Assembly (NCBI GenBank): GCA_003265435.1
Contig: NOXC01000005.1
Location: 186,001-250,000, forward strand
Direction of reading: 5' to 3'
From: Cellvibrionaceae bacterium AOL6
GTDB taxonomy: Bacteria; Pseudomonadota; Gammaproteobacteria; Pseudomonadales; Cellvibrionaceae
Length of the DNA: 64,000 bases
Shown here: piece after piece, positions 52,942 through 62,441 of the stretch
How positions within the stretch are numbered: the first letter of the stretch is position 1
Layout: the number at the start of each line of letters is the position of its first letter
The notes under the pieces: model-generated
The model's input: only the letters and a program-made list of their open reading frames with translations
What the model was told of the DNA's origin: nothing
The model's database searches: none
Position numbers and translations under genes: made by a program

Positions 52942-55818
52942 ATGAAGTGTATCACCGCGCTAACCTCACCTCCGCACCGCCCCACCTTCAGCGAAGACTG
53001 CGCCGCGCAGCTCGATGAGGCAGACATTCAAACCATCGAGGCGCTACCACCGGCTTCCCTTGCCGCGCTGAATAAAACGCTGGCGGGCAGCCTCTTTGCC
53101 TGCAAAGTGTTGGTGCAGCATCCCGAGTGGCTGACGGAGTACGACTCAGCACTCAGCCCCCCGGATCGCAACGCCATTAAGGCCGCGCTGGATGCAGTTT
53201 TGCTCGCAGCCGAGGACGAAGGCGCGTTTAACGCGGGACTGCGCGCGGTGCGCCAGCACATGATGTTGCGCATCATCCACGCCGACATCAACCGGGACTT
53301 CGACCTGAACGCCACCACCGGCGCCTTGAGCGATCTCGCCGAAATCAGCTTGCAAACCGCCATCGCGTTTCACGAACCGCGACTGCAACGCCGCTTTGGG
53401 GTGCCACGCAACCGCAAGGGAGAGGCTCAGCCCTTTATCATCATTGGCATGGGTAAACTCGGTGCGCGGGAACTCAACCTCAGCTCCGACATCGACCTGA
53501 TTTTCTGCTACCCCGATGGCGGGCAGACCGACGGCGACAAGTGCATCGAAAATCAGGAATACTTCATCAAGCTCGGTAAAAAGGTCATTCAAAGCCTGGA
53601 TGCCGTCACTGCAGATGGCATGGTGTTTCGAGTGGACATGCGCTTGCGCCCCTACGGGCAAAGTGGCGCCCTGGTAAGCCCGTTCCGCGCCCTCGAGGAG
53701 TACTACCAAACACAGGGCCGAGAATGGGAACGCTACGCGATGGTCAAGGCGCGCGTGGTCGCCACCAGCGCGCTCCCGTCGGTCACACCGAGACTGAATG
53801 AGCTCGAGGCCATTCGCTTAAGCTTCACCTTCCGCAAGTACATTGACTTCTCGGTTATCGACGCCTTGCGTAACCTCAAGCGCCTGATCCAGCAGGAAGT
53901 GCGGCGCCGCCAGCTCGACGACGACGTCAAGTTGGGTTCCGGCGGCATTCGTGAGATTGAATTCATCGCCCAGGTGTTTCAGCTGATTCGCGGCGGGCGC
54001 GACACCGAACTGCAACAGAACCGGGTCGACGTCATTCTGCCGCTGCTCGAAAGCATGAACTGTCTGCCCCCGGGCGTGGCCGCCAAATTACTCGAAGCCT
54101 ACACCTTCCTGCGCAATACCGAGCACGCCATCCAAGCCTTCAATGACGAGCAGACGCAAAAACTGCCCGACACGCCCCAGGCGCGTGACGCCCTGCTGGC
54201 GGTGATGAGCATCGCGGACTGGGAAGCGTTCACGGAAAAACTGGAACAGCACCGCGCCTTCGTCCGCCACGAATTCGCTCATGTCATCGCGAGCCCCGAA
54301 GACGACGAAGAGGAAGTGGCCGAGCAGGAAGAAGCCCTATTGTTGTGGCAACAGGCCTGCGGCATTCGCGAGCAGGATACCGACAGCGATCTGGCTTCGG
54401 TGTTGAATGAATTCGCACACTCTCCGTTAATTCAGAACCTCACCAGTAACAGCCGTGAACGGCTCGATCGGTTCATGCCGCTGTTGATCAGTGAAGTACA
54501 GCATGTCGATGACCCCGACAGTGCGCTGCGCCGCCTCCTGCCTCTCGTGCATGCGGTTGCCCGACGCAGTGCCTACCTCGTGCTGCTGATGGAAAACCGA
54601 GACGCGCTGACACAGCTGGTGAAGCTGGCGGCGACCAGCGCACAAATTGCGACGCAATTGACCACCTACCCGGCGCTGCTCGACGAACTGCTCGACACGC
54701 GCAGCCTCTACAGCCTCCCGGAAAAAACGGATCTGAGAAACGAACTACAGCGCGCGATGATGCGCGTCGACGAGCAGGACCTCGAGCAACAGATGGAAAC
54801 GCTGCGCTACTTCCGGCTCAGCCATGCCTTGCGCGTCGCCGCCTGTGAAGTCGCAGGCACCTTGCCACTGATGAAGGTCAGCGACTATCTGACCTTTCTG
54901 GCCGAAGTGATCCTCGAGTACTGCCTGACGCTCGTATGGCGCATGATGGTCACCCGGCATGGCTATCCCGATGGGCGCGAGCGAGAGACGCCGGAATTTC
55001 TGATCGTCGGCTACGGCAAACTGGGCGGCATCGAGATGAACCACGGCTCTGACCTCGACCTCGTCTTCATCCACAATGCCAGCATCACCGGCTACACCCA
55101 GGGCGGGAAGGAGATCGACAATCAAACCTTCTATGTGTGCCTTGGCCAAAAGCTGATTCACATCCTCAATACGCAAACCGCTTCGGGCCGACTCTACGAG
55201 GTCGATATGCGCCTGCGCCCTTCGGGCAACTCCGGCTTACTGGCGACCACCCTCAGCGCGTTTGAAAAATACCAATTCAACGATGCCTGGACCTGGGAAC
55301 ACCAAGCCCTGGTGCGGGCGCGTCCGATCGCCGGTGACGAGGGCCTGATGGAGACCTTCAACGCGCTCCGCCACCGAGTGCTCGGCCTCGAGCGGGACCA
55401 CGAGGCGCTCGCCAAGGACATCGTGGAGATGCGCTACAAGATGCGCAGCCACCTCGGCAGCGACGCCCGGGACGACACCGTTTTCCACATCAAACAGGAC
55501 GCCGGTGGTATCGTTGACATTGAATTTATGGTTCAATACTTGGTTCTCGCGTGGTCGCATGCAGAACCTGACATTGCGACCTATACGGACAACATCCGTA
55601 TTCTTGAGGCTCTCGCTCACACCGACAAGCTATCAGCCCAAGAGGTTGAGCAGCTCATCGCGGCGTACAAAGCGCTGCGAGAGGTCACTCACCGTCTGAC
55701 GATCGAACAGAAGCCAAGTACGATCAGCAACGACGCGTTATTGGCCGAGCGACAATCCGTAATTGATATTTGGCACCGTCTGTTCCCCGAAACACAGACG
55801 GACGGCGCTGACGAATAA
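52942..55818 (+). CDS. glnE: Bifunctional glutamine synthetase adenylyltransferase/deadenylylase
   Basis: 958 residues, the normal size. It adenylylates glutamine synthetase when nitrogen is sufficient and reverses this when it is limiting, under PII control. Two nucleotidyltransferase domains: N-terminal deadenylylase with GMGKLGARELNLSSDIDLIF and C-terminal adenylylase with GYGKLGGIEMNHGSDLDLVF, each with the DxD metal ligands. The regulatory R region links them. The start MKCITALTSPP fits. ilvE follows 52 nt later, as in Pseudomonas. Confidence 0.96.
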   Translation: MKCITALTSPPHRPTFSEDCAAQLDEADIQTIEALPPASLAALNKTLAGSLFACKVLVQHPEWLTEYDSALSPPDRNAIKAALDAVLLAAEDEGAFNAGLRAVRQHMMLRIIHADINRDFDLNATTGALSDLAEISLQTAIAFHEPRLQRRFGVPRNRKGEAQPFIIIGMGKLGARELNLSSDIDLIFCYPDGGQTDGDKCIENQEYFIKLGKKVIQSLDAVTADGMVFRVDMRLRPYGQSGALVSPFRALEEYYQTQGREWERYAMVKARVVATSALPSVTPRLNELEAIRLSFTFRKYIDFSVIDALRNLKRLIQQEVRRRQLDDDVKLGSGGIREIEFIAQVFQLIRGGRDTELQQNRVDVILPLLESMNCLPPGVAAKLLEAYTFLRNTEHAIQAFNDEQTQKLPDTPQARDALLAVMSIADWEAFTEKLEQHRAFVRHEFAHVIASPEDDEEEVAEQEEALLLWQQACGIREQDTDSDLASVLNEFAHSPLIQNLTSNSRERLDRFMPLLISEVQHVDDPDSALRRLLPLVHAVARRSAYLVLLMENRDALTQLVKLAATSAQIATQLTTYPALLDELLDTRSLYSLPEKTDLRNELQRAMMRVDEQDLEQQMETLRYFRLSHALRVAACEVAGTLPLMKVSDYLTFLAEVILEYCLTLVWRMMVTRHGYPDGRERETPEFLIVGYGKLGGIEMNHGSDLDLVFIHNASITGYTQGGKEIDNQTFYVCLGQKLIHILNTQTASGRLYEVDMRLRPSGNSGLLATTLSAFEKYQFNDAWTWEHQALVRARPIAGDEGLMETFNALRHRVLGLERDHEALAKDIVEMRYKMRSHLGSDARDDTVFHIKQDAGGIVDIEFMVQYLVLAWSHAEPDIATYTDNIRILEALAHTDKLSAQEVEQLIAAYKALREVTHRLTIEQKPSTISNDALLAERQSVIDIWHRLFPETQTDGADE

Positions 55819-55870
55819 CAAAAATTAGCCCGCCACAGGCGCGCTACTGAGACAAACTTGGAGCACAACT

Positions 55871-56800
55871 ATGTCATTTGCCGAACGCGACGGTGTCATC
55901 TGGTTCGATGGTGAACTTGTTCCGTGGAGTGAAGCACGCGTACACGTCCTGACCCACACCCTGCACTACGGCATGGGTGTTTTCGAAGGTGTGCGCGCCT
56001 ACGATGCCGGAGACTACGGCACCTGTATTTTCAAACTGCAACAGCATACAGATCGCCTGTTCCGCTCAGCGCACATCATGAATATGGAGATGCCCTGGAG
56101 CAAAGAGGAGCTGAATGCGGCGCAGAAACTGGTGGTTCGCGAGAACAATCTGAACGAAGCCTACCTGCGCCCGATGGCGTTTTATGGTTCAGAAGGCATG
56201 GGCCTGCGCGCCGATAACCTGAAAACCCACGTCATCGTAGCCGCCTGGCACTGGCCTTCCTACATGTCGCCCGAAGCGCGCGACCACGGCATCAAGGTGC
56301 GCACCTCGAGCTACACGCGTCACCACGTCAACATCAGCATGTGTAAGGCCAAAGCCAACGGCCACTACATCAACTCGATGCTGGCCCTGAAGGAAGCGCT
56401 GGACTCCGGGTGTGAAGAAGCCCTGCTGCTCGATAACGAAGGCTACGTCGCTGAAGGCAGTGGTGAGAACATTTTCATCGTGCGTGAAGGTGTGCTCTAT
56501 ACCCCGGAACTGACCTCCTGCCTCGATGGCATCACGCGCGCAACCTTGTTCGCGCTGGCTGCAGACTGTGGTTACGAAATCCGCGAAAAGCGCATCACGC
56601 GTGATGAAGTGTATGTGGCCGACGAGGCGTTCTTTACGGGCACCGCTGCCGAAGTCCTGCCCATCCGCATGCTGGATGGCCGCAAGATTGGTAACGGCGA
56701 CCGAGGCCCGATCACGACGCGCCTGCAGGATCTCTACTTCAAGGTGGTCAAAGGCCAGCTGCCCGAACACGCGGACTGGCTTTCCAACGTCAAAGCCTAA
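55871..56800 (+). CDS. ilvE: Branched-chain amino acid aminotransferase
   Basis: 309 residues, exactly the length of E. coli IlvE. Fold-type IV PLP enzyme for the last step of Ile, Leu and Val synthesis. IWFDGELVPWSEARVHVLTH and GMGVFEGVRAY at the N-terminus, and the PLP Lys in KANGHYINSMLALKEAL with the glycine loop EGSGENIFIV. A GAGCACAACT leader just before the ATG is a modest Shine-Dalgarno. Preceded by glnE and ended by a strong terminator at 56853. Confidence 0.95.
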   Translation: MSFAERDGVIWFDGELVPWSEARVHVLTHTLHYGMGVFEGVRAYDAGDYGTCIFKLQQHTDRLFRSAHIMNMEMPWSKEELNAAQKLVVRENNLNEAYLRPMAFYGSEGMGLRADNLKTHVIVAAWHWPSYMSPEARDHGIKVRTSSYTRHHVNISMCKAKANGHYINSMLALKEALDSGCEEALLLDNEGYVAEGSGENIFIVREGVLYTPELTSCLDGITRATLFALAADCGYEIREKRITRDEVYVADEAFFTGTAAEVLPIRMLDGRKIGNGDRGPITTRLQDLYFKVVKGQLPEHADWLSNVKA

Positions 56801-56852
56801 GTCTGACCTTCCTTCCCGGCTCCGATGTCATTGCGCACAACGGCACCGGGAG

Positions 56853-56878
56853 AGGCCCTCGAGTCAGAGGGCCTTGTT
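56853..56878 (+). terminator. Intrinsic terminator after ilvE
   Basis: AGGCCCTC (56853-56860), loop GAGTCA, GAGGGCCT (56867-56874), followed by TGTT. Eight perfect pairs, 53 nt after the ilvE stop and 79 nt before msbA. Confidence 0.75.
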
Positions 56879-56952
56879 CCCCCCTCACAAAGCCCGACGC
56901 CAAGCCAAAATCCATGTAAAATAGCGGCTTTTGCCAGCAGCCAGGATTTTTC

Positions 56953-58710
56953 ATGAGCGACGCCTCACAGCGCACACTGGATCTCTACCCCCGCCTGCTC
57001 TCTTACGCGCTGAATTACAAACGCTACTTTCTCATCAGCTTCGCAGGCTTTCTGTTGTTTGCGGCGATGCAGACGCTGCTGTTTAAAACCATTGAACTGT
57101 TCATCAACCTGCTCGAAGGCAAACCCACAGAGTGGATCGCGTTTTTACCGGAGAGCCTCGAAAACAGTATTTATTTGTTGCCCATTGCAGTGCTGGTACT
57201 CAGTGGTTTGCGCGGCATCGGTTATTACTTCGGCAACTACTACATCAGCCAAGTTGGCCTTCACGTCGTCAATACCTTGCGCAAAGAAGTGTTCGACCAC
57301 ATGCTCTTTTTGCCCCAGCGCTTTTACGACAAGCGCAACAGCGGCGAGCAGATTTCCCTGATCATTTACAACATTGAACAGGTCTCAGCCTCGGTGACAC
57401 GCGCGGTGCGCATTCTCTTCGAGGACGGCTTGTTTCTGATCGGCCTGCTGACCTACATGCTCTACGAGAATTGGCAGCTGACCCTCGCCTTTCTCGGTGC
57501 TGCCCCCATCCTGTCAGGGCTGGTGTTTATCGCGTCGCGTTACTTCCGGCGCATCAGCCGCCACATCCAAAAAACGGTGGGGCTGGTCTCGCACATCACT
57601 AACGAAGCCGTGCAGGGCATCCACACCGTAAAAAGCTACAACGCCGAGCACTTTGAGAGCGAACGCTTTCATGGCGCAGCGGACAGCAACCTCAAGTACA
57701 GCAAAAAATTTGAGCGCGTCAACGCCCTGCAAACACCGATCATGCACTTCGTGATTTCGATTGCCTTGGCTCTGATCTTTCTGCTGGTGCTGTTGCTCTG
57801 GCCAGAGGGGCAGGCCGGCGCCGCCGTGGCCTTCGTCAGCGCCGCGGGAGCGACCGCCAAGCCAGTGAAGCAACTCAGTACGATCAACTCCATCATCCAG
57901 CGCGGCCTCGCCGCAGCCGAATCCATCTTCGGCGTACTCGATGAAGAGCGCGAAAAAAACACCGGCACCCGCAACCTCACGCGCGCCGAAGGCAGTATCC
58001 GCTTCGACAAACTTGAGTTCGCCTACGAAGACAAGCCCGTCATTCACGCCTTGGACCTGTCGATTGCAGCAGGTGAAACGGTGGCGCTCGTTGGCCACAG
58101 CGGTAGCGGTAAGAGCACCCTGGCCAGCTTGCTGCTGCGCTTTTATAGCGCCCAACGCGGCGAGATCTACATTGATGAACAGGCGATCGCTGACATTGCC
58201 CTGCCCGATTTACGCCGCAACATTGCACTGGTGAGCCAGCAGGCCGTGCTGTTCGATGCAAGCGTGCTCGACAACGTGTGCTACGGCGCAAGCGCTGACC
58301 GCGCGCGTGCTGAGCAGGCTCTGAAAGACGCCAATGCCTATGATTTTGTTATGGCCATGGAAGACGGCCTCGACACGGCCGTAGGTGAAGGCGGCAGCCG
58401 CTTGTCCGGAGGCCAGCGACAGCGCGTTGCCATCGCGCGTGCCCTCTACAAAGACGCGCCGATTTTGATCCTCGATGAAGCCACTTCGGCGCTGGACAAT
58501 GAATCAGAAAAACTGATTCAGGAAGCATTGAATCGCCTCAAGCAGGGGCGTACCACGCTGATCATCGCGCACCGCCTGTCGACCGTCCGCGATGCCGACA
58601 ACATCGTGGTCCTGGATCACGGCCGCATTGTTGAACAGGGCACGCACGCACACCTGCTTGCTCAGGGCGGCGCCTACGCAAATCTGTACCACACCCAGGG
58701 CGGGCATTAA
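56953..58710 (+). CDS. msbA: Lipid A export ATP-binding/permease MsbA
   Basis: 585 residues: six membrane segments in the first 310 residues, then one ABC ATPase domain with Walker A GHSGSGKSTLASLLLRF, signature RLSGGQRQRVAIARAL and Walker B ILILDEATSALD. Homodimer that flips lipid A core across the inner membrane. waaA starts on its own stop codon (TAATG, 1-nt overlap), which strengthens the MsbA call over other ABC exporters. lpxK, usually between or next to these genes, is missing here. Confidence 0.93.
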   Translation: MSDASQRTLDLYPRLLSYALNYKRYFLISFAGFLLFAAMQTLLFKTIELFINLLEGKPTEWIAFLPESLENSIYLLPIAVLVLSGLRGIGYYFGNYYISQVGLHVVNTLRKEVFDHMLFLPQRFYDKRNSGEQISLIIYNIEQVSASVTRAVRILFEDGLFLIGLLTYMLYENWQLTLAFLGAAPILSGLVFIASRYFRRISRHIQKTVGLVSHITNEAVQGIHTVKSYNAEHFESERFHGAADSNLKYSKKFERVNALQTPIMHFVISIALALIFLLVLLLWPEGQAGAAVAFVSAAGATAKPVKQLSTINSIIQRGLAAAESIFGVLDEEREKNTGTRNLTRAEGSIRFDKLEFAYEDKPVIHALDLSIAAGETVALVGHSGSGKSTLASLLLRFYSAQRGEIYIDEQAIADIALPDLRRNIALVSQQAVLFDASVLDNVCYGASADRARAEQALKDANAYDFVMAMEDGLDTAVGEGGSRLSGGQRQRVAIARALYKDAPILILDEATSALDNESEKLIQEALNRLKQGRTTLIIAHRLSTVRDADNIVVLDHGRIVEQGTHAHLLAQGGAYANLYHTQGGH

Positions 58711-59999
58711 TGCGCCGTCTCGGCTACACCCTGCTGTTCTATCTGCTGCTGCCGCTGATGTTTATGCGCCTGTGGCGGCGCGGCGCCAGCCTGCCGGCGT
58801 ATCGACAGCGCTGGGCCGAACGACTGGGCTTGAGTTTGGGGGCGCGTCCGCACAAACCGGTGTTGTGGTTTCATACGGTCAGCGTCGGGGAGTTCATTGC
58901 CGCCAAAGGGATCATCGGCCACTACCTCGAACGCGAAGATCTTGAGATCCTGATCACGACGACCACCCCGACCGGCTCCGAGCGCGTGCATGCGGCCTTC
59001 GAGGGCCGTGTGTTGCACTGCTACCTTCCCTACGACCTGCCCGGAGCCCTGCGTCGCTTTCTCAAGCACTTTCAACCACAGGCCTTTGTCTGCCTCGAAA
59101 CCGAGCTCTGGCCCAACCTACTGCATGCCTGTGCGAGCCGCGACATTCCTGTCATTCTCGCCAATGCGCGCCTCTCGGAAAAATCGGCGGCGGGTTACCG
59201 GCGCTTCAAAGGCTTGACCCGTGGGATGCTCAGCGCGATCACGGAGGCGGCCATTCAGAACAGCGAAGATGCGCAACGGTTTATCGAACTGGGACTACCC
59301 GAGACGCGCTGCCATGTCAGCGGCAACATCAAGTTCGATCTGAAACTGAGCGATGCCCTGATAGCAGAAGCCAGGCAGCTGCACACCCAACTCAGTGATC
59401 ACGACCAACACACTGTCTGGATTGCCGCCAGCACACACAAGGGCGAAGACGAGCTGATCCTCGACGCCTTTTTGACCCTCCGCGAAACACACCCCAACAC
59501 GCGGCTGCTGCTCGTTCCTCGACATCCCGAGCGCTTCGACAGCGTCGTGGCACTGAGCGAATCACGTGGCAGTGTGCAAGGCCTCACGGTTCACCGTCGC
59601 AGTCTGTATGCGGGCGAGCCCTTCGATATTTTGGTCGGCGATACGATGGGTGAGCTGCTGCTTTTGCTCGGCGCGTCGGACATCGCCTTTATTGGCGGCA
59701 GCCTGGTCGACAATGGCGGCCACAATTACATTGAGCCAGCGGCCTGGGCCATGCCCATTCTGAGCGGGCCTAGCACCTTTAATTTTCGCGAAATTGCGGC
59801 AGAGCTGATTCAGCAGGAGGCGTTAACGCTCGTCTCCGGGGCAGACGCCCTGGCAGAGCAGGTAGCTCGCCTGAGTGCCGCGCCGCAGGCTGCAGCCGCG
59901 ATGGGTGCTCGCGCCAAGCAGGTTGCCGAGCGCAATCGCGGTGCCAGTTTACGACTTTTTACATTGATAGACCGGCATCTCAAGCCACAAAGCGACTAA
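58710..59999 (+). CDS. waaA: 3-deoxy-D-manno-octulosonic acid transferase
   Basis: 429 residues. Adds Kdo residues to lipid IVA, the first core step. An N-terminal membrane anchor (TLLFYLLLPLMFMRLW) is followed by the GT-B fold with the catalytic Glu region VSVGEFIAAK, TTTPTGSE, AFVCLETELWPN, NARLSEKSAAGYRRF, SGNIKFD and, in the second domain, GDTMGELLLLLGASDIAFIG and GGHNYIEPAAWA. Also called kdtA. Translationally coupled to msbA by the TAATG overlap. Confidence 0.95.
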   Translation: MRRLGYTLLFYLLLPLMFMRLWRRGASLPAYRQRWAERLGLSLGARPHKPVLWFHTVSVGEFIAAKGIIGHYLEREDLEILITTTTPTGSERVHAAFEGRVLHCYLPYDLPGALRRFLKHFQPQAFVCLETELWPNLLHACASRDIPVILANARLSEKSAAGYRRFKGLTRGMLSAITEAAIQNSEDAQRFIELGLPETRCHVSGNIKFDLKLSDALIAEARQLHTQLSDHDQHTVWIAASTHKGEDELILDAFLTLRETHPNTRLLLVPRHPERFDSVVALSESRGSVQGLTVHRRSLYAGEPFDILVGDTMGELLLLLGASDIAFIGGSLVDNGGHNYIEPAAWAMPILSGPSTFNFREIAAELIQQEALTLVSGADALAEQVARLSAAPQAAAAMGARAKQVAERNRGASLRLFTLIDRHLKPQSD

Positions 60000-60135
60000 A
60001 CTAAACTATGGCCGTACTGCGGCCGATAACACCTAATATGGATATAACAACAAGAACGAGGACAACACGACGGGCAGTATAAGCCCGCAACCCGATATCT
60101 GCCCTGCTCTGCAGGATCGTTAAGGCAATCACACA

Positions 60136-60990
60136 ATGAAAACAGTCATCATCACGTTTCTTCTCGGCATGACGCTGAGTTTGACCCCGCTACACGCACA
60201 AACCAAAACCCTTTCCATCAACCCCGTTATCAATGACAACTACGCGTACTGTATTGAACTTCTGAAACTGGCCCTCGCAAACAGCGGCTCAGACTATCGC
60301 TTTGAGACCGTGGACGCGAGTGGCTCACAAAGCCGTGAAATTCAGGACCTGCTCGATGGTCGTATCGACGTGATCTGGATTGGCACCTCGACAGAGATTG
60401 AAGCCCAACTGAAGCCCATTCGCGTGCCGCTGTATCGAGGCCTGCTCGGCCACCGGATTTTTATTATCCGCGAGGGCGATCAGGCACGTTTCGATCGCGT
60501 GCAGACATTGGCTGACCTACAAAAGATTTCCATTGGTCAGGGTCGCACCTGGGTCGACACCAATATTCTTGAGGCGAATGGCTTTACGGTAGAAAAATCG
60601 TCCAAGTACCCGGGCCTGTTCCACATGCTCGATGGCGGGCGTTTTGACGCGTTCTCTCGAGGCGTACATGAGCCCTGGGGCGAACTCAGCACCAATAGCG
60701 AACTACCGCTGACGGTGGAGAAACGTCTCGCGGTGATTTATCGCTTACCGATGTATTTCTTTGTGAGTCCGAAGTCGACCGAACTGGCCGAAGACATAGA
60801 GCGCGGTCTCTACACCATGATTGAAAATGGAGAGTTCGACCGTTTCTTCTATAACAACAAAATGATCCGCGACACGCTGGAGCAAGCCAATTTACAACAA
60901 CGCCTGTTGTTTCACCTGGACAACCCCTATCTGCCCGCCAGCACCCCGGTTGATCAGCCCGAACTCTGGTTTGATGTGAGCGCCCTTTAG
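60136..60990 (+). CDS. Orphan periplasmic substrate-binding protein (family 3-like)
   Basis: 284 residues with a signal peptide (IITFLLGMTLSLTPLHAQ). The remainder is a type 2 periplasmic binding fold: IDVIWIGTSTEIEAQLKPIR, GLLGHRIFIIREGD and the hinge region IEANGFTVEK-like. It is like the extracellular solute-binding proteins of amino-acid type; I cannot name a ligand. No permease or ATPase gene is nearby, so it may be a stand-alone sensor-type binding protein. Its TAG overlaps the rnfH stop in TTAG (60987-60990). Confidence 0.8.
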   Translation: MKTVIITFLLGMTLSLTPLHAQTKTLSINPVINDNYAYCIELLKLALANSGSDYRFETVDASGSQSREIQDLLDGRIDVIWIGTSTEIEAQLKPIRVPLYRGLLGHRIFIIREGDQARFDRVQTLADLQKISIGQGRTWVDTNILEANGFTVEKSSKYPGLFHMLDGGRFDAFSRGVHEPWGELSTNSELPLTVEKRLAVIYRLPMYFFVSPKSTELAEDIERGLYTMIENGEFDRFFYNNKMIRDTLEQANLQQRLLFHLDNPYLPASTPVDQPELWFDVSAL

Positions 60991-61316
60991 GCGCTCTTGT
61001 CGGCTTTGCTTTTTTCCGCTCGGCGGCGGCGCACTTCTTTGGGGTCGGCGATCAAGGGGCGGTAAATTTCGACCCGGTCACCCTCAACTAAGACGTGTTC
61101 AGCGGGTTTACCCAGGCCCTTGGTGCCAAGTACCTGGCCGAAGATCCCCATCGTCGCCTGTTCAAGCTCAATTTCAGGGAAGTGGCGCACTATGCCGGAC
61201 TGCTCCGCGGCTTGCAGTGCCGTGGTACCCGGCGGCACAAGCACTTCGAGGATTTTCTGCTTGTCAGGGCGCGCGAACGCGACCTCGACTTTGATCAGTT
61301 CTGCTTCGCTCATCAT
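60987..61316 (-). CDS. rnfH: RnfH/RatB family protein (ubiquitin-like beta-grasp fold)
   Basis: 109 residues. IKVEVAFARPDKQKILEVLV, PPGTTALQAAEQSGI and the final VEIYRPLIADPKEVRRRRAEK match the UPF0125/RnfH family, small proteins next to ratA and smpB in many gammaproteobacteria (RatB). The molecular role is not established. Follows ratA on the same strand after 19 bp, so the two form an operon. Ends overlapping the binding-protein gene. Confidence 0.92.
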   Translation of the reverse strand: MMSEAELIKVEVAFARPDKQKILEVLVPPGTTALQAAEQSGIVRHFPEIELEQATMGIFGQVLGTKGLGKPAEHVLVEGDRVEIYRPLIADPKEVRRRRAEKSKADKSA

Positions 61317-61335
61317 TTACCTTACTCAGCTCGCA

Positions 61336-61803
61336 CTATTGATACAGTTCACGGGCGCGGGCACAGACCGCGTCCACCTGCTCAGAGGCCACTTGCTGCA
61401 TCAGTTTAGGCAGCGCAATCGCCATCAGACGGTTGGCCACTTCGAACGTCAGGGTGAAGCTGACCTTACAGGCCTGTTCATTGAGCACGTCGAACTGCCA
61501 TGCGCCTTCGAGCGTTTTAAATGGCCCATCAAGCAGGCTCAAGCTCATACGCGTGGGCGGTTCAAGGGTATTGCGTGTCGAGAAGGACTGGCGCATGCCC
61601 AAGCGAGCGAGATCCAACCGGGCTTCGAGCCAACCGTCACCACGGTCCAGCACCTCAGCGCCGGCACAGCCAGGAATGAATTCCGGGTAGCGCTCGATAT
61701 CGTTCACGAGTGCAAACATACGCTCTGCTGAAAAGGGAACAAGCGCGCTGCGCTCGATATGGGTCGCCAAGGGTCCGCCTGTCTCTGTGCAAAAGCGCAT
61801 CAT
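61336..61803 (-). CDS. ratA: RatA, START-like polyketide cyclase/COQ10-type protein
   Basis: 155 residues from the ATG at 61803; a TTG at 61770 would give a start closer to the usual LATHIERSALVPF. Motifs of the RatA/COQ10 family: VPFSAERMFALVNDIERYPEFIPGC and the long C-terminal helix FEVANRLMAIALPKLMQQVAS. In E. coli it was reported as a 50S-binding toxin; in other species the family binds ubiquinone. Divergent from smpB with 72 bp between, the same arrangement as in E. coli. Confidence 0.92.
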   Translation of the reverse strand: MMRFCTETGGPLATHIERSALVPFSAERMFALVNDIERYPEFIPGCAGAEVLDRGDGWLEARLDLARLGMRQSFSTRNTLEPPTRMSLSLLDGPFKTLEGAWQFDVLNEQACKVSFTLTFEVANRLMAIALPKLMQQVASEQVDAVCARARELYQ

Positions 61804-61861
61804 TCTAACGGCTCACCTTTAAAATGAGTAGCAAATTGAGGACATTTGCCCGCCACCTCCG

Positions 61862-61867
61862 TATAAT
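61862..61867 (+). promoter_or_regulatory. Possible -10 of smpB just before the start codon
   Basis: Perfect TATAAT ends 8 nt before the smpB ATG. A TTGAGG lies 20 nt upstream, too far for an ideal -35. If used, transcription would begin one or two bases before ATG. Confidence 0.4.
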
Positions 61868-61875
61868 CCGCGCCC

Positions 61876-62355
61876 ATGGCAAAGAAAGGCAAAAACAAAC
61901 CCTCCAGCAATACCATCGCGCAGAACAAGAAGGCGCGCTTCGACTATTTTCTGGTAGAAAAATTCGAGGCGGGTGTGGCTCTGCAAGGGTGGGAAGTAAA
62001 AAGCCTGCGCGCGGGTAAAGGCCAGCTCACCGACAGCTATGTCCACCTCAAAAATGGCGAGGCCTTTCTCCTCAACTGCCAGATCCAACCTCTCGCCACA
62101 GCATCCACGCACTTTGTGTGCGAGCCAACCCGCTACCGCAAGTTGTTGCTGCATCAAAAAGAGATCAACAAGCTCGAAGCCTTCGCGGATCAAAAGGGCT
62201 ACACCGTTGTCGCCACTGCGCTGTACTGGAAGCGTCACTTGGTAAAATGCGAAGTCTGCATCGCCAAGGGCAAGCAATTACACGATAAACGCCAAACAGA
62301 AAAAGAACGCGACTGGAATCGCGAAAAGCAGCGCGCGCTACAATCTTCGCGCTAA
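61876..62355 (+). CDS. smpB: SsrA-binding protein SmpB
   Basis: 159 residues. Binds tmRNA and rescues stalled ribosomes in trans-translation. [22 protein letters not shown], then [20 protein letters not shown] and the H-bonding [23 protein letters not shown]-type tail, which becomes helical in the mRNA channel (basic residues [18 protein letters not shown]). No Shine-Dalgarno before the ATG. ssrA itself is not in the window. A hairpin follows at 62381. Confidence 0.95.
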   Translation: MAKKGKNKPSSNTIAQNKKARFDYFLVEKFEAGVALQGWEVKSLRAGKGQLTDSYVHLKNGEAFLLNCQIQPLATASTHFVCEPTRYRKLLLHQKEINKLEAFADQKGYTVVATALYWKRHLVKCEVCIAKGKQLHDKRQTEKERDWNREKQRALQSSR

Positions 62356-62380
62356 CGCATACCTTATCGACAGCGCTAGG

Positions 62381-62397
62381 GGCTGGCATTTCCAGCC
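62381..62397 (+). terminator. Hairpin after smpB
   Basis: GGCTGG (62381-62386), loop CATTT, CCAGCC (62392-62397), then TCCTTCT. Six GC-rich pairs, 26 nt after the stop, with a partly T-rich tail. Confidence 0.55.
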
Positions 62398-62441
62398 TCC
62401 TTCTATAGAATCAATGCTTTTACATGGCCACCGGAGAAGCT

